A DNA stretch of 64,000 bases from Bacteroidales bacterium (GTDB lineage Bacteria; Bacteroidota; Bacteroidia; Bacteroidales; UBA932): NCBI GenBank assembly GCA_017546605.1, contig JAFYSH010000024.1:53137-117136 (forward strand). Reading direction: 5' to 3'. Made by a program: the position numbers and the translations under genes. Below are positions 28,004-36,800 of this stretch, piece by piece (the first letter of the stretch is position 1; every line of letters starts with the position of its first letter). Under the pieces are notes generated by a model, which did not search any database, had not been told where the DNA came from, and worked only from the letters and a program-made list of their open reading frames with translations.

Positions 28004-28948
28004 CTAATTTTCAATGAGGCCAGGTCCCCGTTTCACAACTACCCCTTTGGCTTGCATATCGCGAATCAGACGATCCAAGAGTCCATTCACAAAAATCTTG
28101 CTGTTTTGGGTACTGTAATACTTGGAAACTTCCACATACTCGTTAATGGTCACCTTCACCGGGATGGTTTCAAAACGAACCGCTTCAGCAATCCCCATCA
28201 CAATCAAGGTAATGTCCGTTACCACTAAACGATCCAAATCCCAGTTGGAAATATTTTGTTTCACCAAATCCAAATACTCGTTGTAGTGAGCGTACGAGTA
28301 AGCCAGCAATTCTTTGGCAAAATCACGGTCATCATCCTTCATAAACAAAGGAGGTAGTTCCAGGCGTCCTTTGGTCTTGACAATGGACAGGGAGCGAAGA
28401 AGTACGTTCAGCACATAGCCCAAATCATCCACCCAATACAAAGAGGCATCTTCCAACATTTGTTCAAGTTCCTGATCATCTTCCAACTCTTGTTGGAAAA
28501 TTTTCGCAAACAGCTGACAATCTTCCCGCAAAGAATGCGTTTCAGATGCCATATAGTTTTGGAAATAATCTTGTTGCAACAAACGTTGGTAGAGTTTTTT
28601 GACATACGCCAACCATTCTTCATCCCACAAAAGACCCTGACTTTGGCAAAACGTCATAAAGAGGTCGTTGCGACGCAACAACGCTGAAAAAGCATTGTCC
28701 GCAAATTTACGGTTAGGATTGCGTTCTTCCTCAGTGGGCTGATATTTCTTCAGTCCCAACTCAATCTTCTCCTGAGCCACTTGACTCAAAGCGATGGGAA
28801 GTTGCAGGATAAAATAATACAGACGACGAGTTTCCTCGCAAGAATAAAACAGTTCCTCCTCAATGCTTTTGAGGGACGTTGTTGAGGCACAAACAGAACT
28901 GTAAAGAACTTTGAAGGCCTTAATCCTTATTAATCTTCGGTTAAGCAT
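28004..28948 (-). CDS. nusB: Transcription antitermination factor NusB (long Bacteroidota form)
   Basis: A 314-aa protein, about twice the length of E. coli NusB, as usual in Bacteroidota. The N-terminus MLNRRLIRIKAFKVLYSSV is the NusB-fold opening, and the last about 140 residues form the recognisable all-helical NusB domain (DYFQNYMASE, ELLAYSYAHYNEYLDLV, VTINEYVEVSKYYS, FVNGLLDRL). It binds boxA RNA with NusE. The ATG at 28948 lies downstream of a -7 box; an upstream start at 29149 would run into the divergent DUF3276 gene. Confidence 0.88.
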   Translation of the reverse strand: MLNRRLIRIKAFKVLYSSVCASTTSLKSIEEELFYSCEETRRLYYFILQLPIALSQVAQEKIELGLKKYQPTEEERNPNRKFADNAFSALLRRNDLFMTFCQSQGLLWDEEWLAYVKKLYQRLLQQDYFQNYMASETHSLREDCQLFAKIFQQELEDDQELEQMLEDASLYWVDDLGYVLNVLLRSLSIVKTKGRLELPPLFMKDDDRDFAKELLAYSYAHYNEYLDLVKQNISNWDLDRLVVTDITLIVMGIAEAVRFETIPVKVTINEYVEVSKYYSTQNSKIFVNGLLDRLIRDMQAKGVVVKRGPGLIEN

Positions 28949-28971
28949 ACGATGAATGAGTAAATATTTTG

Positions 28972-28979
28972 CAAATATA
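28972..28979 (-). promoter_or_regulatory. nusB -7 box
   Basis: Minus-strand TATATTTG, matching TAnnTTTG, about 24 bases before the nusB ATG at 28948. No properly spaced TTG partner was found. Confidence 0.4.
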
Positions 28980-29001
28980 GAATATCCCGAGAAATTTATT
29001 T

Positions 29002-29009
29002 TATCTTTG
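29002..29009 (+). promoter_or_regulatory. DUF3276 gene -7 box
   Basis: TATCTTTG, matching TAnnTTTG, ends 24 bases before the ATG at 29034. The -33 side is A/T-rich without a clear TTG. Divergent from the nusB box. Confidence 0.5.
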
Positions 29010-29033
29010 TCAAGAATTTTAAAAACGAACGAT

Positions 29034-29372
29034 ATGTATCTTGAAGAATTTGAGAATGCAGGAATGCAAGAAAGAAACGGGGATGATGTATATTCAAAAC
29101 CGGTGAGAGCAGGTAAAAGAACGTATTTCTTCGACGTGAAGGCCACCAAGGGGAACGACTACTATGTAACCATTACTGAAAGCAAACGCCGCGTAGAACG
29201 TGACGGACGTTTCGTATATGACAAACACAAAATTTTCTTGTACAAAGAAGATTTTGAAAAATTCGCTGACGGATTGGCTGAAGTAGTTGCCTACATCAAA
29301 GAAAGATGCCCCGTTGTAGAACGCACAGAAGAAGCAACCCCCTTCTCTGATGTAAAGTTTGAAGAATTGTAA
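29034..29372 (+). CDS. DUF3276 / PUR-alpha-like nucleic-acid-binding protein
   Basis: A 112-aa protein starting MYLEEFENAGMQERNGDDVY, with two strands typical of the PUR fold (KRTYFFDVKATKGNDYYVTI, then KHKIFLYKEDFEKFADGL). Bacteroidota and Borrelia homologues of this family bind single-stranded DNA or RNA. The start at 29034 follows the -7 box; a frame opening at 28956 starts upstream of it. Monocistronic, with a strong terminator 25 bases after the stop. Confidence 0.8.
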   Translation: MYLEEFENAGMQERNGDDVYSKPVRAGKRTYFFDVKATKGNDYYVTITESKRRVERDGRFVYDKHKIFLYKEDFEKFADGLAEVVAYIKERCPVVERTEEATPFSDVKFEEL

Positions 29373-29390
29373 CCAATCATACCCAAAACA

Positions 29391-29420
29391 AAAAAAACGA
29401 CCTTTGAGGTCGTTTTTTTT
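29391..29420 (+). terminator. Bidirectional intrinsic terminator
   Basis: Perfect stem ACGACCT (29397-29403) / AGGTCGT (29407-29413) with a TTG loop, preceded by an A run and followed by a T run of seven or more. The symmetric A and T flanks let it stop both the plus-strand DUF3276 gene and the minus-strand bactofilin gene. Confidence 0.85.
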
Positions 29421-29455
29421 GTATCCTGTAGGAACAATTCCACAGACACCCACAC

Positions 29456-29869
29456 CTAGTCAACCTGCTTAACAGAAGGTTTTGCCTCGGACTGAAAAGG
29501 AGCGGTGACTTTTTCAAATTCAGCTTGCTGCATCATGTTGCAGGTTCCATCATAGGAAGCGCCCAACTCAACGGACAGACGACCCACGTGCAATTCACCA
29601 TTGAAAATACTTTCTGCCTTCAAGGATGCGATTTCTGCCACATAAGCCTGGCCCTCGAGTTTTCCCCACATATCCAAGTTGGAGCACATTGTCAGGCCGG
29701 AAACGTGACCGGACTCTCCAATGACCAGACGACCGGTTGTATACACCGTACCGATGACCGAGCCATCTACCCGGATATCTGAGGAAGTACGGATAATCCC
29801 ATCAACCACGGTTCCCTTGGAAATACGACAAATCTCATTGATTTGGTTGCTACTATCAACTTTTGCCAT
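29456..29869 (-). CDS. Bactofilin-like polymer-forming cytoskeletal protein
   Basis: A 137-aa cytoplasmic protein with the bactofilin beta-helix pattern: short repeats of about 10 residues such as GTVVDGIIRTSSDIRVDG, GTVYTTGRLVIGESG and AEIASLKAESIFNGEL. No signal peptide or Walker motif. Bactofilins self-assemble into nucleotide-free filaments that position envelope enzymes. It lies 24 bases after the lpdA stop, so it may share its transcript, and ends near the bidirectional terminator. Confidence 0.85.
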   Translation of the reverse strand: MAKVDSSNQINEICRISKGTVVDGIIRTSSDIRVDGSVIGTVYTTGRLVIGESGHVSGLTMCSNLDMWGKLEGQAYVAEIASLKAESIFNGELHVGRLSVELGASYDGTCNMMQQAEFEKVTAPFQSEAKPSVKQVD

Positions 29870-29893
29870 AGCTATTTCAATTTTTAAAGATTC

Positions 29894-31288
29894 CTAAATA
29901 TGAACTGCCTCATTGTGAGCTGCAGCAGCCGCTTCCATAATCGCCTCACTCATGGTCGGGTGCGGATGGATGGTGTGGATGATTTGACGAGCGGTCAAGC
30001 CATTGTTCATAGCCACCACAACACCGGACAACATTTCAGTAACATTGCCACCAATCATGTGTGCGCCCAAAATCAAGTCAGTTTCAGGATCTACCAGCAA
30101 TTTCACAAAACCATCACGGTCACCGGCTGAAACCGCCTTACCAGAGGCAGTGAAGGGGAATTTACCCACTTTGTAGGCAACGCCTTCTGCTTTTAATGCA
30201 CGCTCAGTTTTACCCACAGAAGCCACTTCGGGTGCGGTATAGGTACAGCCCGGAATGTAATTGTAGTTTACCGGTTTGGGATTCAATCCGGCAATATTTT
30301 CTACACAGCACAAACCTTCTGCTGAAGCCACGTGTGCCAAAGCCGGTGTCGGAATAATATCACCAATGGCATAAATACCCGGAACGTTGGTACGATAGAA
30401 TTCGTCCACTTTCACCTTACCACGTACCATTTCCACGCCCAGTTCTTCCAGACCCAAGTTTTCGGTATTAGGAACAACTCCAACCGCCGAAAGCACGCGT
30501 TCCACTTCGATGATTTCTTCCCCTTTCTTGGTTTGTACGGTCAACACACAATTTTCTCCTGTGGTATCCACCGATTTCACTTGGGCTGACACCATTACTT
30601 TAATACCAGCTTTGCGGAATGAACGGCTCAATTGAGCAGCCACATCGTCGTCTTCCAGCGGAACAATGCGTTCAACGTATTCAATCAAATACACATCCTC
30701 TACGCCCATGGATTTGTAGAAGTATGCAAACTCACTACCAATAGCACCGCTACCGATTACAGCCAAGCTTTTGGGCAAGGTTTCGGGCACCAAAGCCTGA
30801 CGATAGGAAATGATCTTCTCGCCATCAATCGGCGCAAACGGCAAGGAATTCGGACGGGCTCCAGTAGCCAAAATGATGTGGTCTGCTTCGTAATCCACCA
30901 CTTCACCAGCCTCATTCTTCACAGAAACAATCTTGCCCGGTTTCAACGAACCATGACCGGCAATGACGGTGATTTTATTTTTCTTCATCAAGAACTCAAC
31001 CCCTTTGGACATTTGGGCTGAAACACCACGGCTGCGCTCCACCACCTTTTTAATGTCTGTTTCCGGCAATTCCAACGCATCAAATCCATATTCGGTAAAA
31101 TGTTCTGCATAATGACGTGCTTGCGCACTCTTCAGCAAAGCCTTGGTAGGAATACATCCCCAGTTCAAACAGATACCACCCAATTCGGAACGTTCAACAA
31201 TGGCGGTTTGAAAACCCAGTTGCGAAGCTCGGATCGCCGAGACATAACCACCCGGGCCGGATCCGATTACAATTACATCATATTTCAT
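29894..31288 (-). CDS. lpdA: Dihydrolipoyl dehydrogenase
   Basis: A 464-aa FAD-dependent disulfide oxidoreductase, the E3 subunit of 2-oxoacid dehydrogenase or glycine-cleavage complexes. FAD motif VIGSGPGGYVSAIRA at the N-terminus, redox disulfide Cys40-Cys45 in GGICLNWGCIPTK, NAD motif VIGSGAIGSEFAYFY, FAD-contacting YAIGDI, and the C-terminal HIHPHPTMSE-type catalytic His/Glu (here HTIHPHPTMSE, about 445). Full length. No E1 or E2 genes are in this window. Confidence 0.95.
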   Translation of the reverse strand: MKYDVIVIGSGPGGYVSAIRASQLGFQTAIVERSELGGICLNWGCIPTKALLKSAQARHYAEHFTEYGFDALELPETDIKKVVERSRGVSAQMSKGVEFLMKKNKITVIAGHGSLKPGKIVSVKNEAGEVVDYEADHIILATGARPNSLPFAPIDGEKIISYRQALVPETLPKSLAVIGSGAIGSEFAYFYKSMGVEDVYLIEYVERIVPLEDDDVAAQLSRSFRKAGIKVMVSAQVKSVDTTGENCVLTVQTKKGEEIIEVERVLSAVGVVPNTENLGLEELGVEMVRGKVKVDEFYRTNVPGIYAIGDIIPTPALAHVASAEGLCCVENIAGLNPKPVNYNYIPGCTYTAPEVASVGKTERALKAEGVAYKVGKFPFTASGKAVSAGDRDGFVKLLVDPETDLILGAHMIGGNVTEMLSGVVVAMNNGLTARQIIHTIHPHPTMSEAIMEAAAAAHNEAVHI

Positions 31289-31323
31289 AAATCTAAAGAA
31301 TAATTATCCATTTTACATTTTCC

Positions 31324-31331
31324 CAAAAGTA
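31324..31331 (-). promoter_or_regulatory. lpdA -7 box
   Basis: Minus-strand TACTTTTG, matching TAnnTTTG, about 35 bases before the lpdA ATG at 31288. No clear -33 partner. Confidence 0.45.
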
Positions 31332-31372
31332 CGAATTATTTTCCGGAATCTGCTGTTATTTTATAAAAATTC

Positions 31373-31403
31373 TTGGCGTGCTCAAGATTTCTTTGTAACT
31401 TCG
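31373..31403 (+). promoter_or_regulatory. Candidate promoter for the small DNA-binding protein gene
   Basis: TTG (31373-31375), 20 bases, then TAACTTCG (31396-31403), one mismatch from TAnnTTTG. It predicts a leader of about 50 bases before the ATG at 31461. Confidence 0.5.
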
Positions 31404-31460
31404 GAGCGTAGAAAAAGAAGTTATTAATCAGGCGTTTTGAGCCACAATTGTATTAACAAT

Positions 31461-31718
31461 ATGCCTACAACCATTACTTTTAACGAATTGCGCAAGATCA
31501 AAGATCAATTGTCTCACGGTAGCGTTCAACAAATTGCTGACGAATTAAACATTGCTCCCGATATGGTTCGCAACTATTTCGGAGGTGATCACTATGAAGG
31601 TGGCCAATGCCCTGGCTTCCACTTGGAACCGGGTCCTGACGGAGGTATTGTTCGCTTGGATGACTGCACCATCCTTGACAAAGCTCGCGAACTCCTCAGC
31701 CGCCAACAAGAAGCCTAA
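31461..31718 (+). CDS. Small putative DNA-binding protein
   Basis: An 85-aa protein beginning MPTTITFNELRKIKDQL. A helix-turn-helix-like segment, SVQQIADELNIAPDMVRNYF, is followed by a Gly-rich part with Cys and His (GGQCPGFHLEPGPDGG) and a helical end. Similar small proteins are widespread in Bacteroidota as putative DNA-binding proteins; no target is known to me. The start is the ATG at 31461, not the in-frame TTG at 31437. It is flanked by its own promoter and terminator, so it is a free-standing unit. Confidence 0.7.
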   Translation: MPTTITFNELRKIKDQLSHGSVQQIADELNIAPDMVRNYFGGDHYEGGQCPGFHLEPGPDGGIVRLDDCTILDKARELLSRQQEA

Positions 31719-31768
31719 TCCGGCTGAAGCAATCTACAACCCGCCAGTCTTGGCAATCAACTTTTAAC

Positions 31769-31806
31769 AGTGACAAATCGAAATGCAATCGGTTTGTCAC
31801 TTTTTT
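31769..31806 (+). terminator. Intrinsic terminator of the small DNA-binding gene
   Basis: Perfect 9-bp stem AGTGACAAA (31769-31777) / TTTGTCACT (31793-31801), then a T run. It lies 50 bases after the stop codon. Confidence 0.8.
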
Positions 31807-31925
31807 ATAGACTGAATGCTCGCTTGTCCCAAACTGACCTGTCAGGGTCGGTTACGACATGGCGTTTTTCTTTTACGGCTTTCGCGGCTATCTGTTGCGT
31901 CATTGCCAACCCCAAACTAAATAAG

Positions 31926-31964
31926 AAAAAAGCACACTCAATCCGCAATGGAAGAGTGTGCTTT
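31926..31964 (-). terminator. Intrinsic terminator of the 31986-32546 gene
   Basis: 11-bp stem AAAGCACACTC (31929-31939) / GAGTGTGCTTT (31954-31964) with a 14-base loop. In minus-strand reading it ends in a run of T. It lies 21 bases past the stop of the minus-strand barrel gene. Its core resembles the hairpin at 45198-45236. Confidence 0.8.
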
Positions 31965-31985
31965 GGATTATCATACATGATTCAT

Positions 31986-32546
31986 TTAGAACTCAAAACC
32001 GAAATTGAGTTGCAATTGAAGAACCTCGAAGTCAGATTTTGGCAAAAGTGACAATGATATATTTGAGGCCTTCCCATTTGGCCAAGCAAACCGATAACCG
32101 ATTTTCACTGATCCAAAAAAGGGTTCCTCAAAAGGCACGAGAAAACCCGTACGAGCCCCAAAGAAAAGGGTATTAATAGAACCATTCACATAATAGCGAA
32201 AATCTGCAGCAATGGGGATAGCAAATTCGTAGTTATCAAAACCAAGATAATAATCATGATCATAATAACTATATACTCCCACTCCAACAGCTACTCCCAA
32301 GAACAGGTAAGGATTGAACTGATAACCATACACTCCCATGAGATTGGGGGTATAATAAACATTAAAAAGATCCATCCCCAGTGGACTGGCTTCAATCATA
32401 CCCCGAAAGCCGCGCATATCCTCAAACGAATCTCCATGTCTGTTTCCTCCGAAATTATTACCAGTGGACGAAGGTCCATATATTTGGGCATTGGCAGACA
32501 CACACAACCCCAACACAAACAAGAAGACTAAGGCTATTCTTTTCAT
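31986..32546 (-). CDS. Small outer membrane beta-barrel protein
   Basis: A 186-aa protein with a clear signal peptide (MKRIALVFLFVLGLCVSANAQ) and alternating aromatic strands (YLFLGVAVGVGVYSYYDHDYY, LQLNFGFEF at the very end) typical of small porin-like barrels. It starts 11 bases after the stop of the WD40-like lipoprotein gene, so the two are co-transcribed and may form an envelope pair. Function unknown. Confidence 0.75.
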   Translation of the reverse strand: MKRIALVFLFVLGLCVSANAQIYGPSSTGNNFGGNRHGDSFEDMRGFRGMIEASPLGMDLFNVYYTPNLMGVYGYQFNPYLFLGVAVGVGVYSYYDHDYYLGFDNYEFAIPIAADFRYYVNGSINTLFFGARTGFLVPFEEPFFGSVKIGYRFAWPNGKASNISLSLLPKSDFEVLQLQLNFGFEF

Positions 32547-32557
32547 ATCAGCACCTC

Positions 32558-33576
32558 CTACAAATCAAAACGCATCTTCCAGATGTTGAAGGAGTCGTTT
32601 GAAGTTGCCCGAGAAGAAATGAAATAAATGAATTTTCCATCTTCTGACCACACCGGACAACAGTCATCAGCAGGGTGATAAGTCAACTGCAAGAAACTGG
32701 TGCCATCAAATTTAACGACAAAGATGTCCAAGTTATTTTTCTTGCTGATAGAAGACTTGCTATTTCCTTGGCACAAAATCCATTGGCCGTCAGGGGACAC
32801 TTGCGGATTGGTAAAGCCCCTGTTCTTATCGGCTAAAATCAGCGTCTCTTGTGCTTTCTCATAATTGATATGCCACAACTCACTGGTACCATGGCTGGAA
32901 TTACGAACGCAAATAAACTCACTTGATCCATCACCAATCGGACAAGGATTGTAACCACGGCAGCAGGCAGTCAATGCTCCTGTTTCCAAATCATAAGACC
33001 AGACAAAAGCACCAGATTTATCCACGCGTGTAAAATACAATCGCTTGCCATCCTTCGACAAAACAGGATGCATATCGAAATTGTTGTTGGTATGTTGACG
33101 CATCAGACTTCCAACATGCGCATCAGTAGAAGAAATTTGAATGCGATTTTCTTGGGTAGCATCACCAAAATACAATTTGTTGTCAATTCCCCAGCTAAAA
33201 TCCAGGACTTGACGGAAAGTACGTTGAGTGGCAGCTCCCTGAGGTCCAGAACGGCGAACCATAATGTTCCAGACATTGTCTTGGAATGACAAATATGCCA
33301 ATTCCGAGCCATCCGGAGAAATGTCCAACAAACGATTAGCAGACCAAGTAAAACCGGCATTGGCACAAAGACCTGCAGCGGTAACTCCGCTAATGGAACC
33401 ATAAAGTGTTGAACTTCGGGCTCCCGCTACTATATTAACACTCTCATCGGTAATTTTCATCAAACTGAGACCACTCTCCTCCGGAGTTGAATTTTGATGA
33501 TAGACCACTTTAGGGGAACAAGCTGATAACAAGATAGTTAACACTACCCCCCCCAGAAAATTTTGTTGACTCGCAT
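32558..33576 (-). CDS. WD40-like (PD40) lipoprotein, signal peptide out of frame at a G8 tract
   Basis: The body is an open frame encoding PD40-type beta-propeller repeats (LDISPDGSELAYLSF, PVLSKDGKRLYFTRV, PQVSPDGQWILC, PVWSEDGKFIYFISS), as in TolB-like and OmpA-associated lipoproteins. The natural start, ATG at 33574-33576, lies behind a good promoter and reads MRVNKIFWGG, but with eight G (33547-33554) the next codon is a stop. One extra G would join it to VVLTILLSAC, a perfect signal peptide plus lipobox. The frame that is open upstream starts before the promoter and has no signal sequence. So the gene is either in an OFF phase or the G count is an error. Confidence 0.7.
33547..33554 (-). 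repeat. Homopolymeric G8 tract inside a signal-peptide coding region
   Basis: Eight G on the minus strand (eight C as given). It lies 22 bases downstream of the ATG at 33576. Nine or six G would restore the lipoprotein frame. Such tracts are classic slipped-strand sites. Confidence 0.85.
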
Positions 33577-33608
33577 AGATTGTAATGTTAAAATTTATAT
33601 CAAATGAA

Positions 33609-33640
33609 CAAATGTAAGAAATTTTCCCCAAAGGCATCAA
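33609..33640 (-). promoter_or_regulatory. Promoter of the WD40-like lipoprotein gene
   Basis: Minus-strand TTG (33638-33640), 21 bases, TACATTTG (33609-33616). It predicts a leader of about 25 bases before the ATG at 33576, which supports that ATG as the real start. Confidence 0.6.
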
Positions 33641-33776
33641 GAAACAGTAGCAATTCTTAACTATCAAATTTTGACACTTTGCATCATTGCCGATGTGCTG
33701 AGGCTATGATACCGGCTTCATCAGCAATCTCAGAGAAGACTGGTCAAGGCTCGTTATAACATAGCACATAACAAAA

Positions 33777-33807
33777 AGAGGCAGCTAAGTTTTTTCTAGC
33801 CACCTCT
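33777..33807 (-). terminator. Probable terminator of the tricorn-like protease gene
   Basis: Imperfect hairpin: AGAGG (33777-33781) and GCTA (33784-33787) pair with TAGC (33797-33800) and CCTCT (33803-33807) around a 2x2 internal loop. In minus-strand reading it is followed by a T run. It lies 34 bases past the stop at 33842. Confidence 0.6.
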
Positions 33808-33841
33808 ATTTGCGTATCTCGATCAGCGAGAACAGGAGTCC

Positions 33842-36800
33842 CTACCAGCGGGTTTTGTCGTTCTTCACTTCTTCAAGCAAGACTTGAACGGCCTTCTCAA
33901 TTTGTTGATCTTGGCCTTTCATAGCTTTTTCGTATTCGTTACGAACTTTGTAATCAGGTTCCAATTGCAAGTTTTCCAAGTATTTGCCTTCTTTGGTACG
34001 GTAACCGACTACCGGAATACCGAAGTACATGGAAGGATCTTGCAGGGTTTCCCAGTTAACCGAAGTCATGGTTCCCGGAACCGGCATACCGACCACTTTA
34101 CCCAAGCCCATGGTTTGATATACCCACGGTGTTCCGTGCGCATTCGAATAGTTGGCCTCACAAACCACCATGACTGAAGGTTTGTTGTAACGGCGTGACG
34201 GCATTTCACAAGCTACACGGCCTTGGATTACTTGTTCCAAGTATTTGGTACCAGAGAAGAGAATTTCAATATCTTCGTGCAAACGTCCACCACCATTGTT
34301 GCGGGTATCAATTACAATACCCTCACGCAGGTTGTATTTGCCCAAGATGTCTGCATAAACATCGCGGTAGCTACCATCGCCCATTGAACGAATGTGCACA
34401 TAGCCCAGACGTCCTCCTGAAAGACTATCCACCAAGTGTTCCATTGTACGGATCCAACGTTGATAGAGGAGTTCGTTCTGATGCGATCGGGATGTCAATT
34501 GAGTAACTTCTTCCCAACGTTCTCCAGTGCTCGGATTGTAACAACCGATCAAGTTGTTTTCGCCCATCTTGCCGTTGATCAATTCAAAGTAATCTTCTCC
34601 TGCAAGAATTTTCTCACCATTGAAGGTTTCAATGATGGTACCTTCTTTCACTTTGGTTTGGAAGTTGTCAAAAGGACCAAAATCCAGGACTTCATCCACC
34701 TTCAAGCCATTACCTTTGTAGTTCCAGTCAAACAACAAACCAAATTCAGGAGTTGATTTTTGAGCGCCTCTTCCACCGTAACCGCTACCTGTGTGTGACA
34801 CATTCAACTCACCCAAGATCTCGCTCAACATTTCAGAGAAATCATAGTTGTTCTTGATATAGGGCAAGAACGGCTGATAGTCTTTTTCCAACGCGGCCAA
34901 ATCAACACCGTGGTAATTCTTCTTGTAGAATTTTTCTTTTTGTTGTTTGAATACGTGATGGAACATGTATTCACGTTCTCCTGCCGCATCCAATTCCATC
35001 ACTGCTGAATATTCAATCGGAGTTGACTTACCACTGGGAAGTTCCACCTTGCTCAGTCGGGAGCCCAACAAGAGGAGACTCTTGCCATCCGGCATCATCA
35101 TCAGACCAGAACCACCGGAACCTTTTTTCAAAGTAGAAACACGGCGTTCACGAACGTCCATCTTCCACAAGTCACGACCGCCTTCAAACTTGGTCAAGAA
35201 ATACAAGGCTTCTCCGTCGTTGCTCAATACCGCATCGGTCAGATCTGAAGACATCGGAGTCAAGCGGACGATGCGTTGGTCCAATTTAGCCAAGTCCATT
35301 TGCACCGGCTTCTTGTCCTCTTTCTTTTCAGCTTTTGTATCTGCCTTCTTATCACCCTTCTTGTCTTCTTTCTTGTCTTTTTCTTCCGCTTCTTTAGCTT
35401 TCTTCTCGCGGAACTTCTTCACTTCCTGGTAACGATCGTATTCTTCCTTGCTCATCAAGAATTTGTCCATCGTTTCTTGATTCATAAAGGCGATGTACAC
35501 ATCGTTTTGGCTACCCCAAGAGGCGTGTGAACGCATACCGTGACGGTTGGAGATATAAATCAAAGCATTCCCATCCATCACCCATCTCGGAGCCTGATCA
35601 ATGTAGCCACTGTTGGTCACGTTGTAGCAAGTACCACCGTCTTTGGCCGACACAATGGCAATGTCTGCATAGGGATCCCGTTGATTGGTAATGATTTCCA
35701 AAGCAAACCAGTTGCCATCCGGAGACCATTGATAGGTAAATCCATATTCTTGACGGGTATAGTGTTGGCTACCATCCGTAATCTGACGCACCTTGCCAGA
35801 TTCCAAGTTCAACACTTTCAAGAAGGTACGATCTTCAATGAACGCCACTTCCTTACCATCCGGAGAGAATGAAGGGTTGGTCCGTTCTACTTTATTGTCC
35901 TTGAACAAGGGTTCTTCCTGAATGGACGTTGCATACGCAAAATGCAGGTCTTCCTCACGAGGCATAGTCGCCTTGTACAAGTTCCAGATACCGGTTCGCT
36001 CACTTGCATAGATCAAGGTTTTTCCGTCCGGCGAAATGGTCAAACCGGCCTCAGCAGCCGGAGTAAAGGTAATCTGGCGAGTGGTTCCGTGCTTGTCCGT
36101 AAAAGCAAAGACTTCACCACGGCTGATGATTGCCATATCCTTGCCGTCTTTGGAAACCGCAAACTCACTGGCCCCACGTACCGCGAAATTGCTGGTGCGG
36201 TTATCTTCTTCTTCCTTGACAATCTGGATCTTTACCTTTTGAGCTTTCTTACCCGGATCCAGGGTATAGATCTCACCATGATAACCGAAACACAGGGTAC
36301 CATTTTCAGCAGCACTCAAGAAGCGGATGGGGTGCTTTTTGAACTTGGTCAAAGCGGTCACATTTTCGGGATCACTCAAAGAAGCTTGGTAAATATTAAA
36401 GGTGCCACCGTCACGCTCACTCAAGAACACCATTTGTCCGGGTGCAACAAAAATCGGGTTGCGATCCTCTCCCACGTTGGTTGTCAATTGACGATGCATA
36501 TTCGTTGCAGCATCGTAGTACCAGATGTTACGGGCAACCGAAGAGGTATGGTGCTTTCTCCAAGTATTCTCACTACCTGTACAGTTCTCATACAAGTAAG
36601 ATTTTCCATCTGCTGCAAGGCTCATATTCCGAACAGGAGTCGCTGCCACTTGGGTCGGACGACCGCCATCAACCGGAATCGCATAGAGTTCCGTCATCCA
36701 AGAGGTCGGAAACAGAATGCTGGAAGCCGGGTCTTGAATCGCTGCCGAGAAGTACAATTGCGTGTCATCGGCCGAGAATGCCAGGGGTGCTTCAGAGGTC

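Noticed and set aside
31770..32051. Short plus-strand open frame between two terminators
   Set aside because: It starts inside one terminator, runs through a second and into the opposite-strand barrel gene; low-quality composition.
33577..33667. Upstream in-frame start of the WD40-like lipoprotein at 33667
   Set aside because: It lies upstream of the -7 and -33 elements and gives an N-terminus without a signal peptide; the ATG at 33576 fits better despite needing a frame correction.
35300..35420. Lys/Glu/Asp-rich low-complexity stretch as a possible DNA repeat
   Set aside because: It is an in-frame charged linker of the tricorn-like protease, with varied codons; not an independent repeat element.
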